Shown here piece after piece: positions 7,687 to 14,974 of a stretch of 64,000 bases of DNA; the stretch's first letter is position 1, and every line of letters starts with the position of its first letter. Origin of the DNA: Collinsella sp. MSK.8.10 (GTDB lineage Bacteria; Actinomycetota; Coriobacteriia; Coriobacteriales; Coriobacteriaceae); contig NZ_JAHPYF010000004.1 of NCBI RefSeq assembly GCF_019041915.1, positions 1 to 64,000 of the forward strand. Reading direction: 5' to 3'. The position numbers and the translations under genes are program-made. Below the pieces are notes generated by a model. That model searched no databases, was not told the origin of the DNA, and was given only the letters and a program-made list of their open reading frames with translations.

Positions 7687-8391
7687 ATGGCAAACGCAGA
7701 GGAATCAACTAAGGCCGGTCTATCGCGCTTGCAAGACGACGCAAGGCCGACTATTTGCAGCGACTCTCTCGAACTTATTTCGAATATCGCAGAGGTTGGC
7801 CTGGACGAAATTCTCCAAAACGAGTTCTTGAAGGACATCCCCGTCATCTCAAGCCTAGTGAGCATCTACAAAATCGGAAACAATATCCACAATGCGCATC
7901 TGCTGAAGAAGTATGCGTGTTTCCTCGATGAGTTCAACCGCGACTCTTTTGAAAATGGCTCATGGAACAAGTACAAGCAATACTTTGAAGAGTCAAATAG
8001 GAAGCGCGATATTGAGTACCTGCTTATCCTGCTCGAAAGATACATTGAGGAGGACAAAGCGCGGCGACTAGCAAAGATTTATGAGGCCTACCTAGATAAA
8101 GAAATTAGCTGGGACGATCTTCGTTTGTTTGCAGAGACTTTGGACAGATTTCTACCTGGAGACTACGAAATGCTTCGAGAAAAGGAAACTTTTCAGACGC
8201 TCAGAGGCAGAGATGCAGAAGTTCTTCTTCGATTAACCGGACTGGGATTGCTGATTGAGGATATCCATCGGCAGCAGTGGGACGTAGTAGATACGACGCT
8301 CATCTTCGACGATCCCGACGAAATTGAGAAAGAAGAAAGGGTTTATCGTAGGACCGAATTTGGAAACAGGATGGTATCTATACTTGGCTAG
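7687..8391 (+). CDS. Conserved-looking hypothetical protein, possible companion of the defence NTPase
   Basis: 234 residues from ATG 7687, which has GAAAGG 7 bases upstream; an ATG 15 bases earlier lies inside that site. The N-terminal third (SLELISNIAEVGLDEILQN, DIPVISSLVSIYKIGNNIHN) holds a short hydrophobic helix pair. The middle is helical and charged, and the C-terminal part (LLRLTGLGLLIEDI and TEFGNRMVSIL) resembles a winged-helix-like tail. Proteins of this pattern (short hydrophobic 'DIPxxxxxxxxxKxG' segment, then helices) occur in defence neighbourhoods in my recollection, but no named family is claimed. AT-rich like the NTPase gene upstream. Confidence 0.5.
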   Translation: MANAEESTKAGLSRLQDDARPTICSDSLELISNIAEVGLDEILQNEFLKDIPVISSLVSIYKIGNNIHNAHLLKKYACFLDEFNRDSFENGSWNKYKQYFEESNRKRDIEYLLILLERYIEEDKARRLAKIYEAYLDKEISWDDLRLFAETLDRFLPGDYEMLREKETFQTLRGRDAEVLLRLTGLGLLIEDIHRQQWDVVDTTLIFDDPDEIEKEERVYRRTEFGNRMVSILG

Positions 8392-8577
8392 CTACTGCAG
8401 ACAGCAATCTGAGCGCGCTCTTGTCGTCTTGGTTAAACTGCTCGGATCTACCAGTGATTTTTACTGCATTAGGCATTCGTAAAGGGAATCGGTTCTTCAC
8501 GATTCGCATCCTTTCTAGTGCTGCCTTTATTTAATGATCGAGATATGCTCGGCGACTGCGGTGTTCTGCCCCTTAGG

Positions 8578-9915
8578 TTACAGACGGTTGTTTCTATTGA
8601 GCTTCCAGAGGAAATACATGGGGTTCTCTTTTGCCTTGGCTTCTCGCAAGAAATCTGCGGATTGAGATGCAACGGCCCCTATGCCGGCAGCCCCGAGGAA
8701 GGCCATGGCATCAGAAGGTGATGCGATTCCGTATTGCCCCAATGTAAAGCTCGCAATTCCGATAGCGGCTTCAATGCCTGCGGAGGTGACTAATCGGGAT
8801 CGCTCGTTTTTCATCACTAAAGATATCTTGTGAAGCTCGGGCTCAATTAGGTCGTTCTTCAGGTCAGCTAATGTCGAGGTGTCGATGGGCCTTTCGCTCA
8901 GGCCTTTGGACAAGGTATCCCTAAACACAAGAAACGACTCTTCGTTTCTAATGCGGCAATCAAGGATGCTACGCAACGTTGCATTTTCAGCAATGGGGAG
9001 GGGGCAAGATAACCGGCGAATGGGTATGGTCTGATCTTTTCGAGGATAAAGGGTGGAAGTTGCGGACTCGAGGAACTCAATCTGAGCTGGACGAGTGGTT
9101 AAATACGAGCTATTCGAAAAATAGGGATTGACGAGGGCTTGAAAGCAATCGTCCAACAATGGCAGTAGGATAGTCAAGATGCCGCCTTTCTCCAGCATGT
9201 CTCTATCCAATCGCGTTTCGCCTTGGCTTGCATAGAGCGATTCGTATTCAGACGGGATTACCAGGAAATCGACATCCATCTCATCATGGGACCCATATGC
9301 ATCCATTCCCTCAATCGCTACATACAGATTCCCATCTGGTGCTTGTTTTAAAGTGCACGAGGTAGAGGAACAGAATTGTCGTACGAGTTCATCCCAATAA
9401 CTCGATATCAATCCTTTTGCTTTTGATTCTCTTTCGATTTGTCGTGCTAGGCAATCTTTGCAAAGAGGAATGTAATTGCTCGAAAATCCGAGTATTCCAG
9501 CTTTGACTATGTCTTCGACTCGCATGGTCAAATAGATCCCGAATGCAAGTTCATCGACTGAGACATAATCATCGTGCCCCATTTCGAATGCCGATTCTAT
9601 AGGGCAATGAATCAGTGTTTTATCTGCATACAATGCTGAGAACTTTGCCAAATGGTAAATGTTTTGCTCTCGACAGGCATAGTCAGTGCAGGGGAATTTG
9701 CCTCCTTCAAGGGTGGAGTCAACAGAAAAATTGAACAGGGATTGATTTTCGATTTTTTCGATTGGGATAAGGGGTGCAAGGCCCCTAATAAAGGCGTCGA
9801 ACCTCCTTTGCCCCAGTTCTTCTAGGTACGCAATTATTTCGGCAAGAGAGCTGTTCTTGAATGCGGCTAGATAAGAATAAAGGTCATCGTATGCATGAGT
9901 CGCCATTTCGCTCAC
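8578..9915 (-). CDS. Hypothetical protein of 445 residues with C-terminal hydrophobic helices
   Basis: GTG 9915 overlaps the stop of a short upstream frame in a GTGA arrangement; ATG 9906 is an alternative. The N-terminal 350 residues are soluble with no recognised fold. They contain a lone C-x2-C (PLCKDCL) and a long acidic middle. Near 380-430 two hydrophobic, Gly/Ala-rich helices (IEAAIGIASFTLG and AMAFLGAAGIGAVA) could insert in or disturb a membrane. The end, NPMYFLWKLNR, is a pattern I associate with unannotated defence-island proteins. Codon use is AT-rich. It converges on the 234-residue gene with about 190 bp between. Function unknown. Confidence 0.5.
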   Translation of the reverse strand: MSEMATHAYDDLYSYLAAFKNSSLAEIIAYLEELGQRRFDAFIRGLAPLIPIEKIENQSLFNFSVDSTLEGGKFPCTDYACREQNIYHLAKFSALYADKTLIHCPIESAFEMGHDDYVSVDELAFGIYLTMRVEDIVKAGILGFSSNYIPLCKDCLARQIERESKAKGLISSYWDELVRQFCSSTSCTLKQAPDGNLYVAIEGMDAYGSHDEMDVDFLVIPSEYESLYASQGETRLDRDMLEKGGILTILLPLLDDCFQALVNPYFSNSSYLTTRPAQIEFLESATSTLYPRKDQTIPIRRLSCPLPIAENATLRSILDCRIRNEESFLVFRDTLSKGLSERPIDTSTLADLKNDLIEPELHKISLVMKNERSRLVTSAGIEAAIGIASFTLGQYGIASPSDAMAFLGAAGIGAVASQSADFLREAKAKENPMYFLWKLNRNNRL

Positions 9916-10013
9916 CTACACTTTCGGAAAGAGTTTTGCGTCGTTATTTCCGAGGCGTCGTTGGGCTCGCAATCGACTCTAGTGTGCAGCTGCTTCTCGA
10001 CGTACTCCCTCAT
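9912..10013 (-). CDS. Possible 33-residue upstream peptide coupled to the 445-residue gene
   Basis: ATG at 10013 with GGAGG 6 bases upstream. The peptide starts MREYVEKQLHTRVDCEPND and ends at a TGA that overlaps the GTG start of the next gene by 4 bases. Good ribosome site plus stop/start overlap suggest translational coupling. It could instead be the end of an eroded gene, since codon use is ordinary and no fold is recognisable. A 63-bp dyad lies immediately upstream. Confidence 0.35.
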   Translation of the reverse strand: MREYVEKQLHTRVDCEPNDASEITTQNSFRKCR

Positions 10014-10026
10014 GTTCTGCCTCCAC

Positions 10027-10089
10027 ATGTAACTAATTGATTTGCTATGTGCCATTATGAATGGTATATAGCAAATCAATTAGTTACAT
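10027..10089. promoter_or_regulatory. 63-bp AT-rich inverted repeat, possible operator or promoter region
   Basis: The arms 10027-10048 and 10068-10089 are perfect 22-bp inverted copies (left arm ATGTAACTAATTGATTTGCT plus AT). The inner sequence GTGCCATT-ATG-AATGGTAT nearly extends the dyad to the centre. It lies directly before the short minus-strand frame and its 445-codon partner, and holds CATAAT and TTGATT promoter-like words on that strand. Such a long AT-rich dyad in a GC-rich genome fits an operator for a dimeric or tetrameric repressor, or a cruciform. Confidence 0.55.
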
Positions 10090-10182
10090 TTAATGGAGCA
10101 TTGCGAGCGTGGCGCGCGCAAAGAAGAGTCGTTGTATGGAGGCTTCCGGCAACGGCCTTTTGTACGTCCGTGAATGTTGGGT

Positions 10183-10400
10183 GCTATCGCGGATGACGTC
10201 ATTGTTGCCTGCACTCTCGATCCAAGGATGTAATTACGGAAGTGCGGGGAAAATCGAGAACCTTCGAGCACAACGCGATTTTTAGCACCAAAACCGCAGT
10301 TCGCGGAAGCGAAAACTGGGGCCTGGTTAGCATTTCTTCGATTTTCCCCGCACTTCCGAATTTGACCCCTTGCCGCACCTTGATCACGTCTTCAAGTGGC
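10183..10400 (+). repeat. 218-bp non-coding repeat, copy A, with internal inverted arms
   Basis: About 80% or more identical to 12382-12603 in the same orientation. The arms GGAAGTGCGGGGAAAATCGA (10238-10257) and its exact complement (10338-10357) lie about 80 bases apart. An inner stem GCGATTTT/AAAACCGC lies between them, damaged here by one mismatch but perfect in copy B. There is no reading frame. The rest of the 9916-10813 gap holds the dyad, the 110-bp repeat and two tandem repeats. Confidence 0.75.
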
Positions 10401-10511
10401 TGGTTCATCGCTAATGGAGTTTTCTGCGGTGCTTGAATTGCGGTGTTGTGATTAGGGCAAAAGGCTCTTGGCTCCGGGGAGGCTCATCGCACGAAAATTC
10501 AAGTTGCTTCT

Positions 10512-10621
10512 GAAGTAGGGCTTGCTTCGGCAGCGCTAACAATAAGGGCGGCTCTGCTAGTCTCGGGAGACCGCGGCATTCGGCGGGCCTGCCGAATGCC
10601 GCGGTCAGTAGCGGTCAGTAG
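10512..10621 (+). repeat. 110-bp intergenic repeat with hairpins (partner at 2066-2175)
   Basis: Same element as at 2066. Here the large stem is perfect: CCGCGGCATTCGGC (10571-10584) pairs with GCCGAATGCCGCGG (10591-10604) around GGGCCT. The short GTCTC-GG-GAGAC stem is also kept. The element runs straight into the decamer array. Confidence 0.7.
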
Positions 10622-10650
10622 CGGTCAGTAGCGGTCAGTAGCGGTCAGTA
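10601..10650 (+). repeat. Five tandem copies of GCGGTCAGTA
   Basis: Five perfect 10-bp units, head to tail. The partner element at 2066 has only two imperfect units at the same place, so the array has expanded or contracted by slippage. With a 10-bp period, units fall on one face of the helix. Confidence 0.9.
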
Positions 10651-10713
10651 TATTCTTCGGAGCCGTTTCTCTGGGCTTCGGCGGACTTGCCAACTCGCGC
10701 TTGGGCACTACTC

Positions 10714-10757
10714 AGTAGATTACTCAGCAGTGCCCAGTAGATTACTCAGTAGTGCCC
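10714..10757 (+). repeat. Two tandem 22-bp units AGTAGATTACTCAG(C/T)AGTGCCC
   Basis: Two units differing by one base. An inverted GGGCACTACTC just upstream (about 10703-10713) can pair with either GAGTAGTGCCC-like end, so alternative hairpins are possible. Located between the decamer array and the end of the minus-strand AlbA_2 gene. Confidence 0.75.
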
Positions 10758-10813
10758 AGCAGGGGGAGGGCAGCAAACGCAATGGGCCTGTTTCCCGGCT
10801 AGGACCTGCAGCC

Positions 10814-12196
10814 TCAAACTTCGCTTGGCATCCTGTAGAACTGGTGCGGGTCTTTCGGGCTTTTCCCTACCCATTCCAACAGGCCTCGCCCGGCAAGGTC
10901 TTTCAGAGTCTTCGAGGCCGTTTTCCTACCGACATTGGACTCCCGCGCGAGGTCGGAGGTCGTGATTTTCCCCTGAGCGGCGGCAATTGCCATCGCTGCT
11001 CGTTCGCGCTCGCTGAGGAGCGGTCGGTTGTCGGCCGCGGTTCTCCTGAAGGCCGCTTTCTGTAACCCAGGACGCTCGAAGACGACGACGGTGCTGTTGA
11101 CGGTCTGCTCGAAGCGGAACCTCACGCCGGCTGCCTCGCAGGCCTCCTTGATGCGCGGTATGCCCGTGCCGTACTGCTCGATGACGCCGGCGCGGAACAG
11201 GGTGCGCGCGATCGCGGGGTTTCGGAGGCCGAACTCGCTCGCGGTACCGTCTAGGTGCTCTTGCGGCGAGTCGCCCTCGGGGAACAGGCCCGGGCTCACG
11301 ATCTGGACGGTGTCCATGAACACGTTGACCTCGACGGCGGTGCCGGTGGTGTAGTCGCGGTGGCACAGCGCGTTGGCAACCGCCTCGCGGATGGCCTCGG
11401 CCGGGATCTCGGGGATCTCCTTGCGGTACATGCCCGTCTCGCCGATGACGAACTCGCGCCTGATGTTCGACGTCACGAAGTACTCGGCGAAGTCGAGCAG
11501 CTTGAGCATGGTGCCGCACTCGCGGCGCAGGTCGAGGATCTTGGCCTTGGTGTTGCCGCCCAGAAGCCCCAGCTTCATCCTGGGGTAGGTGTCGGATCCC
11601 TCGCAGAACAGCTCCACCGCGGCGTTTCTTAGGCTGCCGTCGGGCGCGACGAGGTCGAGCCTTGCCAAGGTGTCCTCCACGCCGGCGAACCCGCCGCCCA
11701 CGCGTCCGGCCCTGCCGCCGCGCGCGACGAAGTCACGCACCGCCTGCTCGTCGGCGTCGGAGACGGGCCTGCCGGACGGCAGCGAGTCCCACGGGCTACG
11801 GGCGCGCTCACGCTTGACGACCATGGCGCTCAGCTCCGAGGCCGACAGCGCTTTGTTCGAAGTCCCCACGCGGGTGAAGTAGCGTCCGTCGGCGGAGTAG
11901 GGGGCGTCGGCACCTGAGAAGGCAATTTTGATGTATCGCAGCCCATCATCGGCGTCGAGGCACTCGACCGTCGGGAACACCGCGGGCTCGATCTTGTCGG
12001 ACACCCACGACGTCACCTGGCGCAGCGTTGCGTCGCTGACATCCTGGCCGATGACATCGCCGTTGTCCTTCACGCCGAAGTAGAGCTCGCCGCGGCCGTG
12101 CTTGTTCAGCATGGCGCTGATGGCTTGCAGTGCTTCTTTATGCTCGCCAGTGGACTTCTTGAACTCGACGGTCTCGCTCTCGCTGCCCAGGTTCAT
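10814..12196 (-). CDS. AlbA_2 (Schlafen-type) domain ATP-binding protein with C-terminal HTH
   Basis: 460 residues. Residues 1-130 form the AlbA_2 domain: ETVEFKKSTGEH, GELYFGVKDNGDVIG and YFTRVGTSNK. The middle is the RecG-like/COG2865 C-terminal ATPase-type region: AIREAVANALCHRDY, VQIVSPGLFPEG and LRNPAIARTLFRAGVIEQYGTG. The last 70 residues are a winged-helix-like DNA-binding segment (ITTSDLARESNVGRKTASKTL). Members are often called putative transcriptional regulators; roles in stress and defence are suspected but unproven. GC-rich codons. It has its own promoter and lies between two direct copies of a 218-222 bp repeat. Confidence 0.8.
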   Translation of the reverse strand: MNLGSESETVEFKKSTGEHKEALQAISAMLNKHGRGELYFGVKDNGDVIGQDVSDATLRQVTSWVSDKIEPAVFPTVECLDADDGLRYIKIAFSGADAPYSADGRYFTRVGTSNKALSASELSAMVVKRERARSPWDSLPSGRPVSDADEQAVRDFVARGGRAGRVGGGFAGVEDTLARLDLVAPDGSLRNAAVELFCEGSDTYPRMKLGLLGGNTKAKILDLRRECGTMLKLLDFAEYFVTSNIRREFVIGETGMYRKEIPEIPAEAIREAVANALCHRDYTTGTAVEVNVFMDTVQIVSPGLFPEGDSPQEHLDGTASEFGLRNPAIARTLFRAGVIEQYGTGIPRIKEACEAAGVRFRFEQTVNSTVVVFERPGLQKAAFRRTAADNRPLLSERERAAMAIAAAQGKITTSDLARESNVGRKTASKTLKDLAGRGLLEWVGKSPKDPHQFYRMPSEV

Positions 12197-12233
12197 CCGC
12201 GCTGCCTTTCCCGTTCGTTGCTTGTCTCGTTGG

Positions 12234-12239
12234 ATTATA
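12234..12239 (-). promoter_or_regulatory. -10 box of the AlbA_2 gene
   Basis: TATAAT on the minus strand, 38 bases before the ATG at 12196, with AAAGG as ribosome site in between. The -35 (TTTTCG-like) is weak. Confidence 0.5.
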
Positions 12240-12381
12240 CCGTGGTCACCATGGGCGAAAACGTGGAAGCGCGCTTGCTTGCCTCTACCATGTTCTCATG
12301 CGCCTTAATGCCCTTTGTGAAGAATCATCCCATTGGGAAACGGGTCCCTATGGAACGATTTTGGTATCAGGCATAGGGGGG

Positions 12382-12603
12382 CGCTATCGTGGATGTCGTC
12401 ACCATTGCCTGCGCCCTCGATCCAGAGATGTAATTACAGAAGTGCGGGGAAAAATCGAAAACCTTCGAGCACAACGCGGTTTTTTTGTATCAAAACCGCA
12501 GGTCGCGGAAGCCTAAAACGGGGGTCTGGTCAGCATTCCTTTGGTTTTCCCCGCACTTCCGAATTTGGCCTCTCGCCACATCCCGATTACGTCTTAAAGT
12601 GGC
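12382..12603 (+). repeat. 222-bp non-coding repeat, copy B
   Basis: Direct copy of 10183-10400. The arms GAAGTGCGGGGAAAA (12439-12453) and TTTTCCCCGCACTTC (12545-12559) are retained. The inner stem GCGGTTTT/AAAACCGC is perfect here. It lies in the otherwise empty 12197-12758 stretch, where nothing else was recognised. Confidence 0.75.
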
Positions 12604-12758
12604 GCAAAAAGCCGTGTGCTCTGCTTGATTTTGCTCAGGAATTATGCCTGAGGGGTAGTGGATTCGCCTTTCTCCGCCGTGCAGCGGCACGTGTAGGGCT
12701 CTCTGGCTCAGGCGCGAGTCGCTTCCCGTCTGAAAAAGTTCTTAAAACAGCTTTAAAG

Positions 12759-12789
12759 TTGCCTTTGGCCTACATTGACAGCGTACAAT
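12759..12789 (+). promoter_or_regulatory. Candidate promoter of the Pel operon
   Basis: TTGCCT (12759-12764) and TACAAT (12784-12789) with 19-base spacing. A start near 12796 would give a leader of about 43 bases before GTG 12839 and would exclude the upstream ATGs as translation starts. A TTGACA at 12775 has no matching -10 at the right distance. Confidence 0.4.
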
Positions 12790-12838
12790 ACGCATGTTTA
12801 CCATGGCAAAAGCTAAATTTGGGGAGGGGGAGCGCACG

Positions 12839-14974
12839 GTGGAAGTGCTGGTTGTTGGCAATACCGCGTATGTCGATGACGACTTTTGTGCCAAGGCGTT
12901 TCCCGGTGACCATGTTCAGGTCGTGGCGGCCAACGAGGCGCGCCGCGACGGGTCGTCGCTCCATGCGTCTTGGAAAGAGCTGCTGCAGCACCTGGACCAG
13001 GCTTACGAATTCGACCGTGTGGTCTACCTCTCTACCTATCTCACGCCGCATACCGAGGCCGTTGGCGACATCGAGCTGCTGCGCTCCGTCTTTCGAGCTT
13101 GCATGGGTCGCCAGATTCAGCTGCTGTTTGTGACTGGTCCCATGGGAGCGGACGGTGCGGTGGACGTTGCGGGGCAAAACGGCAAGGGCATCATTGCCCG
13201 TGCGGCCAACGACCTGTGCCGCTACTATGCGGTCCGCGACGGCATTCAGGCCAAGATCTTGCGCGTGCCGTATCTGTACACCGCCTCGCCCACGCTGGAA
13301 GACCCGATTTTGACCCCGCTGTTCGAGGCGTGCTCGCAAGGCTCTGCTGTCATGAGGGCTGGGGCGGACTCACCGCTCGGTGCCCTCTGCGCCGAGGAGC
13401 TGGCCGTTCTGGTGCGTCGCATCTTCGACAGCTGGGATGCCACATTCGAGGAACTCGAGGTTCCGGATAGCTTTGCCCACACCGTGGGAGACCTGGGCGA
13501 GGCGCTCAAGGGCTTGTTCCCGGGGCTCGACATTACCTACGACGGGGACGCCGTCGTCTCCATTGCTCCGAGCGATACCGTCCGCACGCGCTACGGGTGG
13601 TTCCAGCGCTATGACGTGCTGCGCGATCTTTCGACCATACACGCCCGCTGGGAGCAGACCCTCGCGGGCAAGCGCCATCCGCTGCGTGCCGCCATCGACC
13701 GCATGCGCGGGCGGACACTGCCCATCAAATGCCTGGAGACCGCGCTGGCCTGGGTGCTCTTTGAGGGCCTGGAGCTGGTGTTTTCGCAGTCTGCTCAGCT
13801 TAACGTGCTCGACTACCGCCTGCTGTACGTGGTACTGATCGGCACGCTGTATGGGCTCGATTTTGGCCTGGTTGCGGCGCTGCTGGCGTCGGTGGGTTTG
13901 GCCGCGAGCTACTTTACTCAGTACGGTTATACCTTCCAGGGTCTCTTTTACGAGCCGTCTAACTGGCTGCCGTTTATTGCGTACTTTGTGGTGGGCGCCG
14001 TGTGCGGCTATGTGCAGCTTCGCAACAGCGAGGCCATTAAGGCGGAGCGTGACGAGAACGAGCTTGTGCGAAACCGCAACACGTTCCTAACGCGGCTCTA
14101 TCACGACGCGATTGAGGACAAGCGTGCCTATAAGCGACAGATTGTGGGGCGCCACGACAGCTTTGGCAAAATCTTTGCTGTGACACAGGAGCTCGACGTA
14201 CTCAACCCGCGTGATATATACCGCAAGTGCTGTGAGCTGCTGGGCGAGATTCTCGAGAACGATTCGGTGACGATCTACCATGTTTCGGGTGGGGCATTTG
14301 CGCGCCTGGTAGCGGCGAGCCCGGCGATTTCCAACGATGTGCCGCGCTCGCTCTCGCTCGATGACCTTGCGCCCGTGCTCCAAGGTGCGATCTCGGGTTT
14401 GTGGGTGAACCGCGCACTGACGTCGGGGCTTCCGATGTTTGGCTATGCGATCGAGCGCGATGGAGCCCCAGCCGTATTGATCTTTGTGCGTCACGTGGCC
14501 GAAAGCCAAATGACCCTGTACTACCAAAATCTGTTCCGCATCCTGTGCGGCCTGGTGGAAAGCGCGCTGGGACGCGCCTTCGATTACGAGGCAGTGGCGC
14601 AGGATAAGCGCTGCGTTGCCGGCACGTGCGTGCTCAACCACGACGCCTTTGGCCAGGAACTCGCCGCCGAGCAGGCGCTTGCTGACAATAAGATGGGGAG
14701 TTTCTTGCTCTTGCGCGTGGTGCCGGGCATGGAGCCTGTTGGCGAGCTGGTTGGCGCCATCGGGTCGGCGATTCGCGAGAGTGACGCTGCGGGCCTAGTC
14801 GATGGAGACACACTTTACTTGCTTATGCGTCAGGCAACCGAGGCCGACCTGCCCGTTATTTGTGCGCGCTTGGCGGCCAAGCACATTACAGTGGAACCTG
14901 TCGGCAGCGAGGACGTTGTGGCCCTGATGCAACGCATCGCGCCCACCGGAAGCGGTGAAGGGGAGGCCGCTTGA
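12839..14974 (+). CDS. pelD: PelD-like c-di-GMP receptor with N-terminal SDR/epimerase-like domain
   Basis: 711 residues from GTG 12839, chosen because GGGGAGGGGGAG lies 6 bases upstream and the protein then opens with a Rossmann beta strand (VEVLVVGNTAYV). Residues 1-280 look like an extended SDR/epimerase with a degenerate glycine motif. About 300-395 holds several membrane helices. A GAF-like domain follows (about 425-590), then a degenerate GGDEF domain. In it, the RxxD inhibitory-site motif is kept (RESD, 646-649) while GGDEF itself reads VDGDT, so it should bind c-di-GMP and not make it. In known Pel systems PelD switches on polymerisation when c-di-GMP binds. First gene of an eight-gene operon. 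Confidence 0.75.
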   Translation: MEVLVVGNTAYVDDDFCAKAFPGDHVQVVAANEARRDGSSLHASWKELLQHLDQAYEFDRVVYLSTYLTPHTEAVGDIELLRSVFRACMGRQIQLLFVTGPMGADGAVDVAGQNGKGIIARAANDLCRYYAVRDGIQAKILRVPYLYTASPTLEDPILTPLFEACSQGSAVMRAGADSPLGALCAEELAVLVRRIFDSWDATFEELEVPDSFAHTVGDLGEALKGLFPGLDITYDGDAVVSIAPSDTVRTRYGWFQRYDVLRDLSTIHARWEQTLAGKRHPLRAAIDRMRGRTLPIKCLETALAWVLFEGLELVFSQSAQLNVLDYRLLYVVLIGTLYGLDFGLVAALLASVGLAASYFTQYGYTFQGLFYEPSNWLPFIAYFVVGAVCGYVQLRNSEAIKAERDENELVRNRNTFLTRLYHDAIEDKRAYKRQIVGRHDSFGKIFAVTQELDVLNPRDIYRKCCELLGEILENDSVTIYHVSGGAFARLVAASPAISNDVPRSLSLDDLAPVLQGAISGLWVNRALTSGLPMFGYAIERDGAPAVLIFVRHVAESQMTLYYQNLFRILCGLVESALGRAFDYEAVAQDKRCVAGTCVLNHDAFGQELAAEQALADNKMGSFLLLRVVPGMEPVGELVGAIGSAIRESDAAGLVDGDTLYLLMRQATEADLPVICARLAAKHITVEPVGSEDVVALMQRIAPTGSGEGEAA

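Noticed and set aside
10601..10757. CRISPR-like array
   Set aside because: The repeats are 10 bp and 22 bp, contiguous, without spacers, and no cas gene is present.
10183..12603. Composite transposon
   Set aside because: The flanking repeats are direct, short and non-coding, and there is no transposase between or within them.
12098..13133. Plus-strand frames across the AlbA_2 promoter and repeat B
   Set aside because: They cross a non-coding repeat and run into pelD in the wrong frame, with no ribosome site or recognisable domain.
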